The notes beneath the pieces are model-generated. The model searched no databases and was not told the origin of the DNA. It was given only the letters and a program-made list of their open reading frames with translations. DNA of 43,514 bases from Bacillota bacterium (GTDB lineage Bacteria; Bacillota; Clostridia; Christensenellales; UMGS416): contig JAEYRA010000145.1 in assembly GCA_023409755.1 (NCBI GenBank), forward strand, positions 1-43,514, given 5' to 3'. The translations under genes were made by a program, and so were the position numbers. This document shows, one piece after another, positions 25,339-32,922 of the stretch. Numbering within the stretch: position 1 is the first letter of the stretch; each line of letters starts with the position of its first letter.

Positions 25339-25637
25339 AGACCGCTCATGACATTATCATCCGCCCGGTGCTGACCGAGCGCAGCTATGACAACATGGCC
25401 CTCAAGAAGTACACCTTCGTTGTGGACAAGGCTGCCAACAAGTATGAGATCAAGAAGGCTGTCGAAGACGCCTTCGGCGTCAAGGTGGCTCAGGTGAACA
25501 CCCTGAACCGCCCCGGCCACGTGAAGAGAATGGGCCGGACCTCCGGCATGACGCCGGATACCAAGCGTGCCATCGTGAAGCTCACCGCCGAGAGCCGCGG
25601 CATCGAGTTCTTCGAGGGCATGGCCCAGCAGGATTAA
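25335..25637 (+). CDS. rplW: 50S ribosomal protein L23
   Basis: 100 aa. L23 sits at the exit of the peptide tunnel, docking trigger factor and SRP. Typical segments are IIRPVLTERSYDNM, YTFVVDKAANKYEIKKAVE and VNTLNRPGHVKRMGR. The start codon overlaps the rplD stop by four bases. rplB follows after 18 bases with a GGGGG-type site. Confidence 0.96.
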   Translation: MKTAHDIIIRPVLTERSYDNMALKKYTFVVDKAANKYEIKKAVEDAFGVKVAQVNTLNRPGHVKRMGRTSGMTPDTKRAIVKLTAESRGIEFFEGMAQQD

Positions 25638-25655
25638 TGAGGGGGGACATAGACG

Positions 25656-26489
25656 ATGCCCACGAGAAAATATAAGCCAACTTCGCCTTCCACTCGTTTC
25701 ATGAGTGTGGCGACGTTCGAGGAAGTGACGACGAACAAGCCGGAGAAGTCGTTGCTTGAGAATCTCCAGCGCCATTCCGGCCGCAACTTCCAGGGCAAGA
25801 TCACCGTCCGGCACCGCGGCAACCAGGCCCGCCGGAAGTACCGCATCATCGATTTCAAGCGTCAGAAGGACGGCGTGCCGGCTAAGGTTGCCACGATCGA
25901 GTACGATCCGAACCGCTCGGCCTACATCGCTCTTCTCATCTACGCCGATGGCGAGAAGCGCTACATCCTGGCTCCGTTGGGCCTGAAGGTTGGCGACTCC
26001 GTGGTCAGCGGCCCCACCGCTGACATCAAGCCCGGCAACGCCCTGCCGATCGCCAACATCCCGCTGGGCACGCTCATCCACAACATTGAGCTCGTCCCCG
26101 GCAAGGGCGGCCAGCTCACCCGGTCTGCCGGCAACTTCGCCCAGCTCATGGCGAAGGAAGGCAAGTGGGCCCAGCTGCGGCTCCCCTCCGGTGAGATCCG
26201 CATGGTCAGTGTCGACTGCAAGGCCACCATCGGCCAGGTTGGCAACCTCGAGCACGAGAATGTCTCCCTGGGCAAGGCGGGCCGCAAGCGCCACATGGGC
26301 TTCCGCCCGACGGTCCGCGGCGTCGTGATGAACCCGGTGGACCACCCCCACGGCGGCGGCGAAGGCAAGTCCCCGATCGGTCTGCCCGGTCCGGTCAGCC
26401 CATGGGGCAAGCCCACTCTGGGTCACAAGACCCGCAAGAAGAAGAACATCAACGACAAGTACATTCTGAAGCGCAGAAACAGCAAGTAA
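25656..26489 (+). CDS. rplB: 50S ribosomal protein L2
   Basis: 277 aa, full length. L2 is needed for subunit joining and for peptidyl transferase activity. The conserved NPVDHPHGGGEG loop with its key histidine is intact, followed by SPWGKPTLGHKTRKKK. The N terminus MPTRKYKPTSPSTRF is standard. Spacing to rpsS is 15 bases with GGAGGT before the next start. Confidence 0.98.
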   Translation: MPTRKYKPTSPSTRFMSVATFEEVTTNKPEKSLLENLQRHSGRNFQGKITVRHRGNQARRKYRIIDFKRQKDGVPAKVATIEYDPNRSAYIALLIYADGEKRYILAPLGLKVGDSVVSGPTADIKPGNALPIANIPLGTLIHNIELVPGKGGQLTRSAGNFAQLMAKEGKWAQLRLPSGEIRMVSVDCKATIGQVGNLEHENVSLGKAGRKRHMGFRPTVRGVVMNPVDHPHGGGEGKSPIGLPGPVSPWGKPTLGHKTRKKKNINDKYILKRRNSK

Positions 26490-26504
26490 AGGAGGTCAGA
26501 TTTC

Positions 26505-26783
26505 ATGAGCAGATCCGTCAAGAAGGGGCCTTATGTGTTTGACCGTCTTTTCAAGAAGATTGTCGAGCTCAACAACCGCAACGACAAGCAGGTCGTCAAG
26601 ACCTGGTCCCGGTCGTCCACCATCTTCCCGGACTTCGTCGGCCACACCATCGCCGTTTACGATGGTCGCAAGCACGTGCCGGTCTACGTCACCGAGGATA
26701 TGGTCGGCCACAAGCTGGGTGAGTTCGCCCCGACCCGCACGTTCCGCGGGCACGCAGGCGAGAAGTCCAGCTCGTCGAGATAA
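26505..26783 (+). CDS. rpsS: 30S ribosomal protein S19
   Basis: 92 aa. Binds the 30S head beside S13 near the A site. SRSVKKGPYVFDRLFKK, TWSRSSTIFPDFVGHTIAVYDG and LGEFAPTRTFRGH are the family signatures. GGAGGT upstream of the ATG. Lies between rplB and rplV in the usual S10-operon order. Confidence 0.96.
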   Translation: MSRSVKKGPYVFDRLFKKIVELNNRNDKQVVKTWSRSSTIFPDFVGHTIAVYDGRKHVPVYVTEDMVGHKLGEFAPTRTFRGHAGEKSSSSR

Positions 26784-26798
26784 GGAGGAACCCGAGAG

Positions 26799-27206
26799 AT
26801 GTCTACCAGAATGAAGCAGAAGGCTGCTGCCCGGCGTGAGAACGCTGACAAGCGTCCCCATGCCCACGCGCGCTATATCCGTGTCTCCTCCTCCAAGGTC
26901 GCAATCGTCCTGGATCTCATCCGTGGCAAGCAGGTGGATGACGCGCTGAACATCCTGAAGTTCACGCCCAAGTCTGCCAGCCCCGTGGTGCTGAAGCTGC
27001 TCAACTCGGCCATTGCCAATGCCGAGAACAACCTGGAGATGGATCGCCGCGAGCTGTTCGTGGCGGAGACCTATGCCAACCAGGGCCCGGTGCTCAAGCG
27101 TGTCCGGCCCCGTTCCCGCGGCATGGCCAACCCCATCCTCAAGCGGACCAGCCACATCACCGTGATCCTTGACCGCATCGCCAAAGACCAGGAGGAGGCA
27201 AAGTAA
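26799..27206 (+). CDS. rplV: 50S ribosomal protein L22
   Basis: 135 aa, with a slightly long basic N-terminal extension (MSTRMKQKAAARREN) before the canonical AHARYIRVSSSKV. L22 contributes a hairpin to the peptide exit tunnel; RPRSRGMANPILKRTSHITV is unaltered at the macrolide-relevant loop. The TAA stop shares one base with the ATG of rpsC (TAATG), so the two are translationally coupled. Confidence 0.96.
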   Translation: MSTRMKQKAAARRENADKRPHAHARYIRVSSSKVAIVLDLIRGKQVDDALNILKFTPKSASPVVLKLLNSAIANAENNLEMDRRELFVAETYANQGPVLKRVRPRSRGMANPILKRTSHITVILDRIAKDQEEAK

Positions 27207-27868
27207 TGGGCCATAAAGTTCACCCCCACGGAGCCCGCGTCGGCGTCATCAAGCCCTGGGATACCCGTTGGTATGCCGACAAGAAGAATTTCGCCAACTT
27301 CCTTGTGGAGGACAACAAGCTCCGCAAGTACATCAAAGAAAAGCTGTTTGCCGCGGGTGTCTCCCGCATTGAGCTGGAGCGTGCCGCTGATAAGCTGACC
27401 GTGGGTATCCACGTTGGCAAGCCCGGTATCGTCATCGGCCGCGGCGGCACAGGTGTGGAAGCCCTGAAGGCCGACCTGGAGAAGCTCTCCGGCAAGTCCG
27501 TCAACGTCAACGTCTTCGAGATCAAGTCCATGGACACCGACGCCCAGCTCGTGGCTGAGAACATCGCCGCGCAGATTGAGAAGCGTACGTCCTTCCGCCG
27601 GGCCATGAAGCAGGTGCAGACCCGTGCCATGAAGGCTGGCGCCAAGGGTATCAAGACCATGGTCTCCGGTCGTCTGGGCGGCGCGGACATCGCCCGCACC
27701 GAAGGTTACCGCGAGGGCAGCGTGCCGCTGCAGACGCTGCGTGCCGACATTGACTACGGCTTCGCCGAGGCCAAGACCACCTATGGCCGCATCGGCTGCA
27801 AGGTGTGGATCTACAAGGGCGAAGTGATGCCCACCAAGGGCAAGAAGCCCCAAGAGGGAGGGAAATAA
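27206..27868 (+). CDS. rpsC: 30S ribosomal protein S3
   Basis: 220 aa. Forms the mRNA entry with S4 and S5. The KH domain GXXG-type loop appears as IVIGRGGTGVEAL, and the C-terminal domain has KTMVSGRLGGADIARTE. The N terminus MGHKVHPHGARVGV is standard. The start overlaps the rplV stop by one base; rplP follows after two bases. Confidence 0.97.
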   Translation: MGHKVHPHGARVGVIKPWDTRWYADKKNFANFLVEDNKLRKYIKEKLFAAGVSRIELERAADKLTVGIHVGKPGIVIGRGGTGVEALKADLEKLSGKSVNVNVFEIKSMDTDAQLVAENIAAQIEKRTSFRRAMKQVQTRAMKAGAKGIKTMVSGRLGGADIARTEGYREGSVPLQTLRADIDYGFAEAKTTYGRIGCKVWIYKGEVMPTKGKKPQEGGK

Positions 27869-27870
27869 CC

Positions 27871-28326
27871 ATGTTGATGCCCAAGAGGGTCAAGCATAGA
27901 AAGGTGATGCGTGGCCGCATGACAGGCCGTGCCACCCGCGGGAACTTCCTGGCCTACGGCGAGTATGGCCTGATGGCGACGGAGCCGGCGTGGATTACCG
28001 CCAACCAGATTGAGGCGGCCCGCTCCACCATCACCCGCTACACCAAGCGCGGCGGTAAGGTCTGGATCAAGATCTTCCCCGATAAGCCCATCACCAAGAA
28101 GCCGGCTGAGACGCGCATGGGCAACGGCAAAGGCGCGCCCGAGTATTGGGTCGCCGTGGTCAAGCCCGACCGTGTGCTCTTTGAAATCTCCGGTGTGGAC
28201 CGGGAAGTGGCCCGCGAGGCCATGCGCCTGGCTGCCCACAAGCTGCCGATCAAGTGTAAGTTCGTCAGCCGCGAGGACTTTGCGAAGGCCGACAACGCCA
28301 AGGAAACGGGTGGTGAAGTACAGTGA
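27871..28326 (+). CDS. rplP: 50S ribosomal protein L16
   Basis: 151 aa, somewhat longer than the usual 136-145 because of its C-terminal tail (REDFAKADNAKETGGEVQ). L16 organises the A-site finger region of 23S rRNA. MLMPKRVKHRKVMRGRM and PDKPITKKPAETRMGNGKGAP are typical. The start at 27871 follows GGGAGGG; the longer in-frame reading lies within rpsC. The stop overlaps the rpmC GTG by four bases. Confidence 0.96.
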   Translation: MLMPKRVKHRKVMRGRMTGRATRGNFLAYGEYGLMATEPAWITANQIEAARSTITRYTKRGGKVWIKIFPDKPITKKPAETRMGNGKGAPEYWVAVVKPDRVLFEISGVDREVAREAMRLAAHKLPIKCKFVSREDFAKADNAKETGGEVQ

Positions 28327-28529
28327 AAGCGACGAAGTACAGAGAGCAGAGCGTGCAGGAGCTCAACAACCGCCTGACTGAGCTGAAGACGGAGCTCTTC
28401 AACCTCCGCTTCCAACAGGCCACCGGTCAGTTGCAGAACCCCATTCGCCTGAACCAGTGCAAGAAGGACATCGCCCGGGTGAAAACCATCCTCCGTGAGC
28501 GCGAGCTCGGGCTGAAGAGAGCCCAGTGA
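28323..28529 (+). CDS. rpmC: 50S ribosomal protein L29
   Basis: 68 aa from a GTG start that overlaps the rplP stop (GTGA). A small two-helix protein near the tunnel exit, next to L23. KYREQSVQELNNRLTELKTE and FQQATGQLQNPIRL are family-typical. The coupled GTG start explains the lack of an independent strong ribosome-binding site. Confidence 0.95.
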   Translation: MKATKYREQSVQELNNRLTELKTELFNLRFQQATGQLQNPIRLNQCKKDIARVKTILRERELGLKRAQ

Positions 28530-28551
28530 GGCCGTGAAGGAGGAAATGACG

Positions 28552-28818
28552 ATGAGCGAAATGATCGAGCGTAACTTCAGAAAGCAGCGCGTGGGCGTCG
28601 TGGTCAGCGATAAGATGGACAAGACCGTTGTGGTCGCCATCCGCACCAAGATCAACCACCCCCTGTATGGTAAGACGGTCAACAAGACCACCAAGTTCAA
28701 GGCCCACGACGAGGAGAATTCCTGCGGCATCGGGGACACTGTCCGCATCATGGAGACACGCCCCCTGTCCAAGGACAAGCGCTGGCGCGTCGTGGAAATC
28801 GTAGAAAAGGCCAAGTAA
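28552..28818 (+). CDS. rpsQ: 30S ribosomal protein S17
   Basis: 88 aa from the ATG at 28552, seven bases after AAGGAGG; in-frame GTG at 28534 and ATG at 28546 are badly placed relative to that site. S17 is an OB-fold primary 16S rRNA binder. RVGVVVSDKMDKTVVVAI and DTVRIMETRPLSKDKRWRVV are characteristic. rplN follows after 28 bases. Confidence 0.95.
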   Translation: MSEMIERNFRKQRVGVVVSDKMDKTVVVAIRTKINHPLYGKTVNKTTKFKAHDEENSCGIGDTVRIMETRPLSKDKRWRVVEIVEKAK

Positions 28819-28846
28819 GAGCGCCGAGGAAAGGGAGGCTTAAGCC

Positions 28847-29215
28847 ATGATTCAGTTGCAAACAAGGCTCAAGGTCGCCGACAATACCGGCGCCAAAGAG
28901 ATCTTCTGCATTAAGGTGCTGGGTGGGTCGGTTCGCAAGACCGGCAACATTGGTGACGTCATTGTCGCCAGCGTAAAGACCGCAACACCCGGCGGCGTGG
29001 TCAAGAAGGGCGACGTCGTCAAGGCCGTCATCGTCCGCAGCAAGAGCGGGATGCGTCGCCGTGACGGCAGCTACATCCGCTTCGATGACAACGCGGCCGT
29101 CATCATCGACAGCCAGAAACAGCCCCGCGGTACCCGCATCTTTGGGCCCGTGGCTCGTGAGCTCAGAGAGAAGGATTACATGAGGATCGTCTCCCTGGCT
29201 CCCGAAGTGCTGTAA
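28847..29215 (+). CDS. rplN: 50S ribosomal protein L14
   Basis: 122 aa, standard length. L14 forms an intersubunit bridge and is the docking site of the silencing factor RsfS. MIQLQTRLKVADNTGAKE, GDVIVASVKTATPGG and GTRIFGPVARELREK are intact. GGGAGG precedes the start. First of the genes often called the spc operon, but here no promoter separates it from rpsQ. Confidence 0.97.
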   Translation: MIQLQTRLKVADNTGAKEIFCIKVLGGSVRKTGNIGDVIVASVKTATPGGVVKKGDVVKAVIVRSKSGMRRRDGSYIRFDDNAAVIIDSQKQPRGTRIFGPVARELREKDYMRIVSLAPEVL

Positions 29216-29228
29216 GGGAGGATGTAGA

Positions 29229-29546
29229 ATGAAGCTTCATGTGAAGAAGAACGACACGGTCGTTGTCATCTCCGGCAAGGACGCCGGCAAGAAAGGGAAG
29301 GTCGTGGCCGCCCTGCCCAGCGAGGGCAAGGTGATTGTGGAAGGCGTGAATATGCTGACCCGCCACGTCAAGCCCCGCAACCGCACCCAGCAGGGCGGGA
29401 TCATCAAGCAGGAAGGTACGATCGCTTCCTCCAAGGTCATGCTTTTCTGCGGTAAGTGCGACCGGCCGGTGCGCGCCGCCCACAAGATTCTGCCGGACGG
29501 CAGCAAGATTCGCGTCTGCGCCAAGTGCGGCGAGTCGCTGGACTAG
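29229..29546 (+). CDS. rplX: 50S ribosomal protein L24
   Basis: 105 aa. An assembly initiator with a KOW motif (VVVISGKDAGKKGKVVA). The C-terminal half has two CxxC pairs (CGKC and CAKC), the presumed zinc-binding form common in Firmicutes. GGGAGG lies before the ATG; spacing to rplN is 13 bases and to rplE 20. Confidence 0.96.
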   Translation: MKLHVKKNDTVVVISGKDAGKKGKVVAALPSEGKVIVEGVNMLTRHVKPRNRTQQGGIIKQEGTIASSKVMLFCGKCDRPVRAAHKILPDGSKIRVCAKCGESLD

Positions 29547-29566
29547 GCGAAGGGAGGAGTTAACAG

Positions 29567-30112
29567 ATGTCGAGGCTGAAGGACAAGTACAAGTCTGAAG
29601 TGGCGCCGGCGCTGCAGAAGCGCTTCGCCTACAAGAATGTGATGGAAATCCCCCACCTGGAGAAGGTGGTTGTCAACATGGGCCTGGGCGACGCCAAGGA
29701 CAACGCCCGCGCGATGGACACCGCAATCGCCGAGCTTGGTCTCATCACCGGCCAGAAGCCCCTGGTCACCAAGGCCCGCAAGTCGGTCGCCAACTTCAAG
29801 GTTCGTGAGGGCATGAACGTCGGTGCCAAGGTCACTCTGCGCGGTGAGCAGATGTACCAGTTCGTGGATAAGTTCATGAACATCGTGTTGCCCCGCGTTC
29901 GCGACTTCCGCGGCGTGTCCAACACCTCTTTCGATGGTCGTGGCAACTATGCCACCGGCCTCAAGGAGCAGATCATCTTCCCGGAGATCTCCTACGACAA
30001 GGTCGAGAAGATCCGCGGCATGGACATCATCTTCGTGACGTCCGCCAAGACCGACGAAGAAGCGCACGCGCTGCTGGAACTGATGGGCATGCCCTTCCAG
30101 CGCCAGCAGTAA
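29567..30112 (+). CDS. rplE: 50S ribosomal protein L5
   Basis: 181 aa. Anchors 5S rRNA in the central protuberance. MSRLKDKYKSEVAPALQ, IPHLEKVVVNMGLG, ITGQKPLVTKARKSVANFK and RDFRGVSNTSFDGRGNY are typical. GGGAGG precedes the ATG. Confidence 0.97.
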   Translation: MSRLKDKYKSEVAPALQKRFAYKNVMEIPHLEKVVVNMGLGDAKDNARAMDTAIAELGLITGQKPLVTKARKSVANFKVREGMNVGAKVTLRGEQMYQFVDKFMNIVLPRVRDFRGVSNTSFDGRGNYATGLKEQIIFPEISYDKVEKIRGMDIIFVTSAKTDEEAHALLELMGMPFQRQQ

Positions 30113-30130
30113 GGCAGGAGGAGAACATCG

Positions 30131-30316
30131 ATGGCTAAGAAAAGCATGATCATCAAGCAGCAGCGGGAACCGAAGTTTTCCACCCGCGCCTATACGCGCT
30201 GCCGCATCTGCGGTCGTCCCCATTCCGTCCTTCGCAAGTACGGCATCTGCCGTATCTGCTTCCGGAACCTGGCCTATCAGGGGCAGATTCCTGGCGTGCG
30301 TAAGGCGAGCTGGTAA
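30131..30316 (+). CDS. rpsN: 30S ribosomal protein S14, zinc-binding type
   Basis: 61 aa. The short C+ form with Cys24, Cys27, Cys40 and Cys43 forming a zinc site (CRICGRPHS and CRICFRNLA). The ending GQIPGVRKASW is standard for type Z S14. Bacteria that face zinc shortage often keep a second, zinc-free copy elsewhere; none is visible in this window. It lies between rplE and rpsH, as usual. Confidence 0.97.
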   Translation: MAKKSMIIKQQREPKFSTRAYTRCRICGRPHSVLRKYGICRICFRNLAYQGQIPGVRKASW

Positions 30317-30337
30317 AAGCGTAAGGGAGGTAACAAA

Positions 30338-30739
30338 ATGTACGTAACGGATCCCATTGCCGATATGCTCACCCGCGTGCGCAACGCCCTGGTCACCAAG
30401 ACCCGTGAGGTCGAGGTGCCCGCCTCCTCCATGAAGAAGGCCATTGCCCAGATTCTGGTGGACGAGGGGTATATCAGCAATTATAAGGTGGAAGAAACTG
30501 AGAACAAGCAGGGGAAGATCACTCTGACCCTGAAGTACGGCCCTGGCGGCCAGCGCGTCATCCAGGGGCTCAAGCGCATCAGCAAGCCCGGCCTGCGCGT
30601 CTATGCCAAGCAGGACGAAATTCCGAAGGTGCTGGGCGGCCTGGGCGTCGTCATCCTCTCCACGTCCAAGGGCGTGATGACCGACCGCGAGGCGCGCAAG
30701 CAGTCCGTTGGCGGCGAAGTGCTTGCCTACGTCTGGTAA
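30338..30739 (+). CDS. rpsH: 30S ribosomal protein S8
   Basis: 133 aa. Binds the central 16S domain and is the translational repressor of the spc operon in E. coli. DPIADMLTRVRNALVTK, GLKRISKPGLRVYAK and LSTSKGVMTDREARKQSVGGEVLAYVW are family-typical. GGGAGG lies upstream of the ATG. No obvious S8-target-like mimic was identified in the gaps nearby. Confidence 0.96.
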   Translation: MYVTDPIADMLTRVRNALVTKTREVEVPASSMKKAIAQILVDEGYISNYKVEETENKQGKITLTLKYGPGGQRVIQGLKRISKPGLRVYAKQDEIPKVLGGLGVVILSTSKGVMTDREARKQSVGGEVLAYVW

Positions 30740-30762
30740 GCGGAAAGTACGGAGGTGTAAGA

Positions 30763-31305
30763 ATGTCTCGAATTGGTAAACTTCCGATCACCATACCGGC
30801 CGGCGTGACGGTCTCCGTTGCCGCGGACGGTTGGGTGACGGTCAAGGGCCCCAAGGGCGAACTCAAGCAGTGGGTTAACCCCCTCCTCACCCTGAAGCAG
30901 GAGGGCAATGTGCTGACTGTGTCCCGTCCCGATGACGAGAAGCAGTCCAAGTCGATGCACGGTCTGTACCGGACGCTGGTGGCCAACATGGTCACCGGTG
31001 TAACGAACGGCTTCACCCGGGAGTTAGAGATTGTGGGTACCGGTTATCGTGCTCAATTGCAGGGCAAGAATCTGGTCATCAACATCGGTTACTCCCACCC
31101 GGTGGAGATGGAGCCCCCGACGGGCATCACCTTCGAAGTGCCGGCACCCAACCGCATCGCGGTCAAGGGCACCGACAAGCAGCAGGTGGGGGCCGTCGCC
31201 GCCAACGTGCGCCGCGTGCGTGAACCCGAACCCTACATGGGCAAGGGCATCCGCTATGCAGGCGAGGTTGTCCGGATTAAAGAGGGCAAGGCTGCCGGTA
31301 AGTGA
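30763..31305 (+). CDS. rplF: 50S ribosomal protein L6
   Basis: 180 aa. Sits at the base of the L7/L12 stalk near the factor-binding site. SRIGKLPITIPAGVTV and the C-terminal EPEPYMGKGIRYAGEVV are the two repeats' hallmarks. GGAGGTG precedes the start. Followed by rplR after 15 bases. Confidence 0.97.
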   Translation: MSRIGKLPITIPAGVTVSVAADGWVTVKGPKGELKQWVNPLLTLKQEGNVLTVSRPDDEKQSKSMHGLYRTLVANMVTGVTNGFTRELEIVGTGYRAQLQGKNLVINIGYSHPVEMEPPTGITFEVPAPNRIAVKGTDKQQVGAVAANVRRVREPEPYMGKGIRYAGEVVRIKEGKAAGK

Positions 31306-31320
31306 AAGGGGTAGAGCAGC

Positions 31321-31689
31321 ATGTACAGCAAAGCAGATAAGAATGCAAGCCGACAGAAGCGGCATCAGCGCGTCCGCAACAAGGTGCAGGGCACCGCGGA
31401 GCGTCCCCGCCTCAATGTCTATCGGAGCCTGAACCACATCTACGTCCAGGTCATTGACGACGTCGCCGGCAACACGCTGGTCGCCGCCTCCACCTTGGAG
31501 AAGGATGTCCGCACCCAAGTGGCCGAGATGACCAAGAAGGACAGCGCCAAGTTCATCGGCAAGCTGGTTGCCCAGCGCGCCATGGAGAAGGGCGTCAAGC
31601 AGGTGGTCTTTGACCGCGGCGGGTATCTCTATACCGGCCGGGTGGCCAACCTGGCCGAGGGCGCGCGCGAAGCGGGCCTCGAGTTCTGA
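31321..31689 (+). CDS. rplR: 50S ribosomal protein L18
   Basis: 122 aa. Binds 5S rRNA with L5. RHQRVRNKVQGTAERPRLNVYRS, IYVQVIDDVAGNTLVAAST and VVFDRGGYLYTGRVANLAEGAREAGLEF are standard. A weak GGGGTAGAG site precedes the ATG. Confidence 0.96.
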   Translation: MYSKADKNASRQKRHQRVRNKVQGTAERPRLNVYRSLNHIYVQVIDDVAGNTLVAASTLEKDVRTQVAEMTKKDSAKFIGKLVAQRAMEKGVKQVVFDRGGYLYTGRVANLAEGAREAGLEF

Positions 31690-31703
31690 AGGAGGAGAGA
31701 CGA

Positions 31704-32258
31704 ATGGAACGCAGGGAAACCCCCAATCAGGATAGACGCTCCGACCGGCGCGATCGTCGGGATCGTGATCCCGCCGCGCAGGAGTTCACCGAAAAGCTGG
31801 TCGCCGTCAACCGCGTGGCCAAGGTCGTCAAGGGCGGCCGTAACTTCCGCTTCACGACCCTGATGGTCGTGGGTGACGGCAAGGGCCGCGTGGGCGTGGG
31901 CCAGGGCAAAGCCGCCGAAATTCCGGAGGCCATCCGCAAGGGCGTCGAGGATGCCAAGAAGAACTTGCGCACCGTCTCGCTGGCCGATGGCGGCACCATC
32001 CCCCATGAGGTGAAGGGCAAGTTCGGCAAGGGCCTCGTGCTCATGTTCCCCGCCGAGGAAGGTACCGGCGTCATCGCTGGTGGTGCTGTCCGTGCCGTTC
32101 TGGAAGCGGCTGGCGTCAAGAACATCCGCACCAAGAGCTATGGCTCCAACAACCCCATCAACGCCGTCAAGGCCGCCATCGAAGGTCTCGCGTCGCTGCG
32201 CTCCGCTGAGGAAGTCGCCCGGCTGCGCGGCAAGACCGTCGAGGAAATACTGCAGTAG
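31704..32258 (+). CDS. rpsE: 30S ribosomal protein S5
   Basis: 184 aa. Acts with S4 and S12 in decoding fidelity and forms the mRNA entry channel. It carries a charged N-terminal extension of about 25 residues rich in Arg and Asp (NQDRRSDRRDRRDRDP) before the conserved FTEKLVAVNRVAKVVKGGRN. The spectinomycin-loop KGGRNFRF is normal. AAGGAGG precedes the ATG. Confidence 0.96.
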   Translation: MERRETPNQDRRSDRRDRRDRDPAAQEFTEKLVAVNRVAKVVKGGRNFRFTTLMVVGDGKGRVGVGQGKAAEIPEAIRKGVEDAKKNLRTVSLADGGTIPHEVKGKFGKGLVLMFPAEEGTGVIAGGAVRAVLEAAGVKNIRTKSYGSNNPINAVKAAIEGLASLRSAEEVARLRGKTVEEILQ

Positions 32259-32271
32259 GGAGGAAAAGGCA

Positions 32272-32460
32272 ATGGCCGATCAGAAGCAACTCAAGATCAC
32301 TTTGGTCAAGAGCACCATCGCCTGCAAGCCCGCGCTGCGTGCTACCGTTCAGGCGCTGGGTCTGCGCAAGACCAACAGTTCCGTCATCGTACCAGATAAC
32401 GACGCCGTGCGCGGCATGGTGTTCAAGGTCAAGCACCTGGTCACCGTCGACGAGCTTTAA
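32272..32460 (+). CDS. rpmD: 50S ribosomal protein L30
   Basis: 62 aa from the ATG at 32272 with GGGAGG upstream. A longer in-frame reading from 32080 lies inside rpsE and is a shadow. LKITLVKSTIACKPALRATVQALGL and the ending FKVKHLVTVDEL are the L30 pattern. Lies between rpsE and rplO, as in other Firmicutes. Confidence 0.95.
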   Translation: MADQKQLKITLVKSTIACKPALRATVQALGLRKTNSSVIVPDNDAVRGMVFKVKHLVTVDEL

Positions 32461-32480
32461 GCCGCGGGAGGATAAAATCT

Positions 32481-32921
32481 ATGAAATTGCATGAATTGAC
32501 GCCCGCAGAGGGCCATCGCAAAGAAGGTAAGCGCAAGGGCCGCGGTGTGGGCTCCGGTTGGGGCAAGACCGCCGGCCGTGGCCACAAAGGCCAGTGGGCG
32601 CGCAGCGGCGGCCACGTCCGTCCGGGCTTTGAAGGCGGCCAGCTGCCGTTGTTCCGCCGCCTGCCCAAGCGCGGTTTCACCAATCATTTCGCCGTGGAGT
32701 ATGCCGAGGTGAACGTTGAGGAGCTGGAGCTCTTCGAGAACGGCACCGAGGTCACCCCTGAGCTTCTCAAGGCCGTGGGAATTGTGAAGAAGGAACTGAG
32801 CGGCGTGAAGATCTTGGGCCGTGGTGAGCTCACCAAGCAGCTGACCGTGAAGGCCGCGAAGTTCAGCAAGGCCGCCGAGGAGAAGATCAAGGCTGCCCAG
32901 GGCAGCATTGAGGTGATTTAA
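32481..32921 (+). CDS. rplO: 50S ribosomal protein L15
   Basis: 146 aa. A late 50S assembly protein with a Gly/Arg-rich N-terminal extension (KRKGRGVGSGWGKTAGRGHKG) threading into 23S rRNA, and FEGGQLPLFRRLPKRGF. GGGAGG precedes the ATG. The stop is separated from secY by a single base, so secY is probably coupled to it. Confidence 0.97.
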   Translation: MKLHELTPAEGHRKEGKRKGRGVGSGWGKTAGRGHKGQWARSGGHVRPGFEGGQLPLFRRLPKRGFTNHFAVEYAEVNVEELELFENGTEVTPELLKAVGIVKKELSGVKILGRGELTKQLTVKAAKFSKAAEEKIKAAQGSIEVI

Positions 32922-32922
32922 G